From Streptomyces sp. NBC_01351 (GTDB lineage: Bacteria > Actinomycetota > Actinomycetes > Streptomycetales > Streptomycetaceae), in the NCBI RefSeq assembly GCF_036237315.1, contig NZ_CP108356.1:4336501-4400500 (forward strand): 64,000 nucleotides of DNA. The letters are read 5' to 3'. The stretch's first letter is position 1; each line of letters begins with the position of its first letter. Shown piece by piece: positions 61,334 through 64,000 of this stretch. The notes beneath the pieces are model-generated. The model was not told where the DNA came from. It saw only the letters and a program-made list of their open reading frames with translations, and made no database searches. Both the position numbers and the translations under genes were made by a program.

Positions 61334-61968
61334 TCACCGTGGCCGTGGTGGACGACGACCGGATGCTGCGCGAGGGCCTGCGCTCCTGGCTGGCCGGGGT
61401 GGAGCGGTTACGGCTGCTGGCCGCGGTGGAGACGGTGGACGAGCTGATCGCGGTGGGCGGCCGGTCCGCCGACGTGGTGCTGCTCGACCTGGTGCTGCGC
61501 GACGGCTCCGTCCCCGAGGAGAACGTCCGGCGGCTGTGTGCGGCGGGCGGCCGGGTGCTGGTGATCAGTACGGTCGCGGACCGGGCCCGGATCGTCGGGA
61601 CGGTGGCGGCCGGGGCGGACGGCTACCTGACCAAGGACCACTCCCTGGAGACGCTGGTGGGCGCCGTGGAGACGGTGGCCCGGGGCGGTACGGCGCACTC
61701 CGCCGAGCTGGCCTTCGCCTGGGCGCACGACACCGGCCCCGCCCGGCCGCAGCTGGCGCCGCGCGAGCTCCAGGTCCTGCTCGACTACGCCTCCGGGCTC
61801 ACCCTGAAGGCCACCGCGCGGCGGGCGGGCGTCAGTCCGAACACCGCCAAGTACTACCTGGACCAGGTCAAGGAGAAGTACCGGCGGGCCGGTCGCCCGA
61901 CGTACACGAAGATCGACCTGGCCCTGCGGGTGCGGGAGGACGGGCTGAGCCCCCGGCACCGCCCTTAG
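61330..61968 (+). CDS. NarL-type response regulator
   Basis: 212 aa. Receiver: VAVVDDDRML acidic pocket, Asp in VVLLDLVLRDGS, Lys in YLTKDHS. LuxR-type HTH with APRELQVLLDYASGLTLKAT and GVSPNTAKYYLDQVKEKY; the usual V at the HTH turn is replaced by A-K-Y-Y, so DNA specificity may be unusual. GTG 61330 is within the GTGA overlap with the kinase stop. Confidence 0.88.
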   Translation: MITVAVVDDDRMLREGLRSWLAGVERLRLLAAVETVDELIAVGGRSADVVLLDLVLRDGSVPEENVRRLCAAGGRVLVISTVADRARIVGTVAAGADGYLTKDHSLETLVGAVETVARGGTAHSAELAFAWAHDTGPARPQLAPRELQVLLDYASGLTLKATARRAGVSPNTAKYYLDQVKEKYRRAGRPTYTKIDLALRVREDGLSPRHRP

Positions 61969-62368
61969 CTCCCATGTCGGTGACTTGGCCCCTGCCCTGC
62001 CGGGTGATGGTGACGGTGGCCGGCGTGGGTGGTGGCCGCCCTCTGGCCCAGCGAGCCAGGGTGACACAACGGCCCCGGCACATTCACACGCCGGGGCCGC
62101 CCTTCCGGGCGCTGCACGTGAGAGTGCACCGACCCATTCATCATGATATGCCCCTGGCGCTTCTCCGGCACCAGTGATGTTTCGCGGCGGTACAGGCCAC
62201 CTATCGCCGTGAAAATCCTGGCAATAGTGCGCCCGTAGCGACGCTTCCGCCCAAGGGCACGGATGGGGCCCGCGCCCTACCACCGTGCGACGCCAGGTGT
62301 TCCACAACGTTGGCGTCCTGGTCAGGTCCTCCCCCGTGCCGGAGGTTTCCACGACTAGCCTCCGCATC
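61969..62368. other. Intergenic region with hairpin
   Basis: 400 bp. Inverted repeat GGCCCCGGC (62071-62079) and GCCGGGGCC (62090-62098), probably the terminator of the two-component operon. A TAGCCT at 62355-62360, just before the next ATG, could be the -10 of a leaderless transcript. No gene seen. Confidence 0.5.
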
Positions 62369-63199
62369 ATGCTGCGTATCGCCGACACTCGCACCGGCCG
62401 CCTCGTGGAGATCCCCTCCGCACACCGCCACCTGCTGCGCATCTGCGTCCACCTGCCGGTCATCGACACCGGGATCGGCGAGGTGCACCTGCGGGCGCCT
62501 CTGGTCGGTGACGTACTGGCGCGCACGGCGGAGCTCCATGGGCTGCAGACCGTCACGGTCCTCACTACGCCGGACCTGCCGCCTGAGCCGGCCCAGACGC
62601 TCGAACAGGCCATGGCTGTTATCGGCATCCACCCGCCCGCCACCGTAGGCGTTCACCATCTGACCGAGGCGATGTGCGCCGCTGCCGACGTGCACGTGCT
62701 GGCGTACGGCACCTCCGTGCAGGACGCCGTCGGCGGGGTCCGGATCGACGTGGGCCAGGTCAGCCCGGCACCCCCGGACGGGGGCGTCCCAGACCGTGGC
62801 CACCTCCTCGCCTCGGATCTCCCGGACGCATTCGCCCCGGAGGGGACCGACCCGCTGGCTGTGAGGATGCTGTTGCTCGGCCACGCCCACAGCACGCCGG
62901 TCACGGTCACCAGCGCCGCGCTCGACGAGGCTCGGCGGATGCTGAGGCACTGGCGGCAGCAGGTGGCCGACTGGGCGCAGGAGCCGTCCAGGCCGATCCC
63001 CGCCGACGTGCTGCGACAGGCCCATGCCGCGCTCGCCGATGATCTCGGCGTCCCAGCTGTCCTGGACATGCTGGTCAGCGTGGCCAAGCGCGCCGACGTG
63101 CCGGCCGGTGCCAAGTTCGAGACGTTCGCCTTTCTCGACCGCGTACTCGGGCTGGACCTCGCGCGCCAAGTCGGCCACCAGCACCCGGCGACGCCATGA
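62369..63199 (+). CDS. Cysteinyl-tRNA synthetase/MshC-like protein without recognisable HIGH motif
   Basis: 276 aa. The start MLRIADTRTGRLVEIPSAHR resembles the first strand of CysRS/MshC, and the C-terminal part (ALDEARRMLRHWRQQVADWA; HAALADDLGVPAVLDML; FLDRVLGLDLARQVG) matches the CysRS helical region including the DDL...P.A.. element. The HIGH and KMSKS signatures and the zinc cysteines are missing; the region where HIGH should be reads DTGIGEVHLRAPLVGDV. It cannot aminoacylate in the usual way. Similar short CysRS-like proteins occur in Streptomyces; role unknown. A TAGCCT 8 nt upstream suggests leaderless expression. Confidence 0.72.
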   Translation: MLRIADTRTGRLVEIPSAHRHLLRICVHLPVIDTGIGEVHLRAPLVGDVLARTAELHGLQTVTVLTTPDLPPEPAQTLEQAMAVIGIHPPATVGVHHLTEAMCAAADVHVLAYGTSVQDAVGGVRIDVGQVSPAPPDGGVPDRGHLLASDLPDAFAPEGTDPLAVRMLLLGHAHSTPVTVTSAALDEARRMLRHWRQQVADWAQEPSRPIPADVLRQAHAALADDLGVPAVLDMLVSVAKRADVPAGAKFETFAFLDRVLGLDLARQVGHQHPATP

Positions 63200-63310
63200 C
63201 TTCGGGCACCTCGCGGCCCTGGTCGTCCTGCGGCACGCCAAGTCCTCCTGGCCGCAGAACATGGCGCCATACGGGGGCCCTTGACTGGACGGACCGGTCG
63301 GTACGCGGGC

Positions 63311-63583
63311 TCAGCCGCGCTCTTCCTCCTCGGCCTCCATGCGCCGGATTCCCTCGTGCGTGAGGGTGACCATCGCGGGGGTGTTGCCCGGTTCCCAGTC
63401 GACGGTGATCAGGCCTTCGCCCGCCAGGTAGGTGCAGGCGGCGGCCAGATCCTGTTCCGGTACGTGGAGGTCGCGTCGCAGCTGTGCTCCGGTGATGCCG
63501 AGGAGGCGGTTGCCTTCGACGGCTTCGTACAGGACCCGGAGCACCTGATCGCGGTAGGTCTTGCGTTCGCGCAGTGTGGCCAT
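63311..63583 (-). CDS. Small winged-helix-like protein
   Basis: 90 aa. RDQVLRVLYEAVEGNRLLGI followed by TGAQLRRDLHVPEQDLAAAC and a wing YLAGEGLITVDWEPGNTPAM resembles a MarR/DtxR-size winged helix. An acidic tail ends the protein. GAGAGGA before the ATG. It could be a DNA-binding or protein-interaction module; target unknown. Confidence 0.72.
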   Translation of the reverse strand: MATLRERKTYRDQVLRVLYEAVEGNRLLGITGAQLRRDLHVPEQDLAAACTYLAGEGLITVDWEPGNTPAMVTLTHEGIRRMEAEEEERG

Positions 63584-63634
63584 GACCGCGTCCTCTCGTG
63601 TGCAGGGTGGGCTTCGGGGCCGGGGCCGGGGCTC

Positions 63635-63901
63635 TCAGGTCTCGTCGGAGTGGGCGCCGGTGCCGACGGGGGTCCTGCTGGTGGCCAGCCAGGGGCGGGC
63701 GGGGCCGGCGGGTGTTGCCGTGTCCACGGTGAGGTGGAGGCGGGTGTCGCCGTCGAGACCGGGATAGCTGCGCTGTTCGGCGCCGGCGAAGCAGCCGCGG
63801 AGAGCTTCTGCGACCGCTCGGGCGGCTTCGGGCGTGTGCGCGATGATCCGTACCTCGGCGTGCCCGAGCGATGGCAGTGTCTGGGTCTCGATGTACTTCA
63901 C
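63635..63901 (-). CDS. Hypothetical protein, 88 aa
   Basis: Begins VKYIETQTLPSLGHAEVRII and continues AHTPEAARAVAEALRGCF, ending HSDET: a beta-alpha-beta pattern of a small ferredoxin-like fold. GTG 63901 has GAAAGGGAA about 10 nt upstream. It is 51 bp upstream of the winged-helix gene on the same strand, so the two probably form an operon. Function not recognised. Confidence 0.6.
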   Translation of the reverse strand: MKYIETQTLPSLGHAEVRIIAHTPEAARAVAEALRGCFAGAEQRSYPGLDGDTRLHLTVDTATPAGPARPWLATSRTPVGTGAHSDET

Positions 63902-64000
63902 GTGGGCGTGTTCCCTTTCGGAGGGGGCGAGGAGCCGGCGAGCGGGGCGCTGTACGCGCCCCGCCCGCTGCTCCCGGTCGGAGGAAGGTCTGTTCCTCAC

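Noticed and set aside
63902..64000. Upstream extension of the 88-aa hypothetical protein to the window edge
   Set aside because: The extension is Arg-rich without similarity, and GTG 63901 has a good Shine-Dalgarno.
1..64000. tRNA, rRNA, insertion sequences, integrase or attachment sites
   Set aside because: None recognised by eye; accessory content seems to come from gene-level gain and loss and not from an evident mobile element.

Overview
The window is a stretch of high-GC actinobacterial chromosome that reads as Streptomyces. Evidence: strong third-position GC bias, many GTG/TTG starts, several apparently leaderless genes, dispersed repeats typical of Streptomyces intergenic DNA, a NsdA-like regulator, and two perfect copies of the Streptomyces parS sequence GTTTCACGTGAAAC (11540-11553 and 18652-18665). 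In streptomycetes parS sites cluster around oriC, so this is probably core chromosome not far from the origin, with accessory insertions and decay towards the right end.

Left part (0-27 kb), mostly conserved genes: pirin, a GNAT acetyltransferase, an AI-2E-type permease, a PAS-GAF-SpoIIE-HATPase phosphatase and aspS; then a TerF-like von Willebrand A protein with a long repetitive Ala/Glu/Pro region, and a Tat-exported PhoX phosphatase behind a good PHO box. Next come a lipoprotein/orphan histidine kinase pair, a FUSC exporter, and an RsrR-like Rrf2 regulator with an 11-3-11 operator across its own promoter, followed by RidA. After these lie a small-protein/sortase-like cluster in which the sortase lacks its catalytic residues, a frameshifted KAS III gene, a NsdA-like regulator with an expanded repeat, a multicopper oxidase, and a cobalamin-riboswitch-controlled cbtBA pair beside a histidine-phosphatase homologue without its catalytic histidines.

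Middle (27-46 kb): uricase, a class III aminotransferase and an SDR; a kdp operon opening with an extra 27-aa membrane peptide and lacking kdpDE; a deletion scar where a truncated DrrA-like ATPase abuts the N-terminus of a SARP regulator; cold-shock, ECF sigma, PP2C and monooxygenase-like genes; and a MacB/FtsX-type ABC transporter with its own two-component system, separated by CGG-rich tandem repeats.

Right part (46-64 kb), accessory: a second MurE-like ligase, a frameshifted Imm21 gene, and a compact five-gene operon (49127-54186) whose first product is a McbB-type Pictet-Spenglerase. It is followed by a DAO-type flavin oxidase, a TobZ/NodU-type O-carbamoyltransferase, a START-domain protein and a phosphatase. 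None of the five genes starts with ATG, and the operon ends in a 23-bp perfect terminator. This looks like an uncharacterised alkaloid pathway and is the most interesting item here. Further right are a TetR/esterase divergon, an ECF sigma factor with its membrane partner, a secreted ricin-fold protein, a NarL-type two-component pair and a cysteinyl-tRNA-synthetase-like protein without a recognisable HIGH motif.
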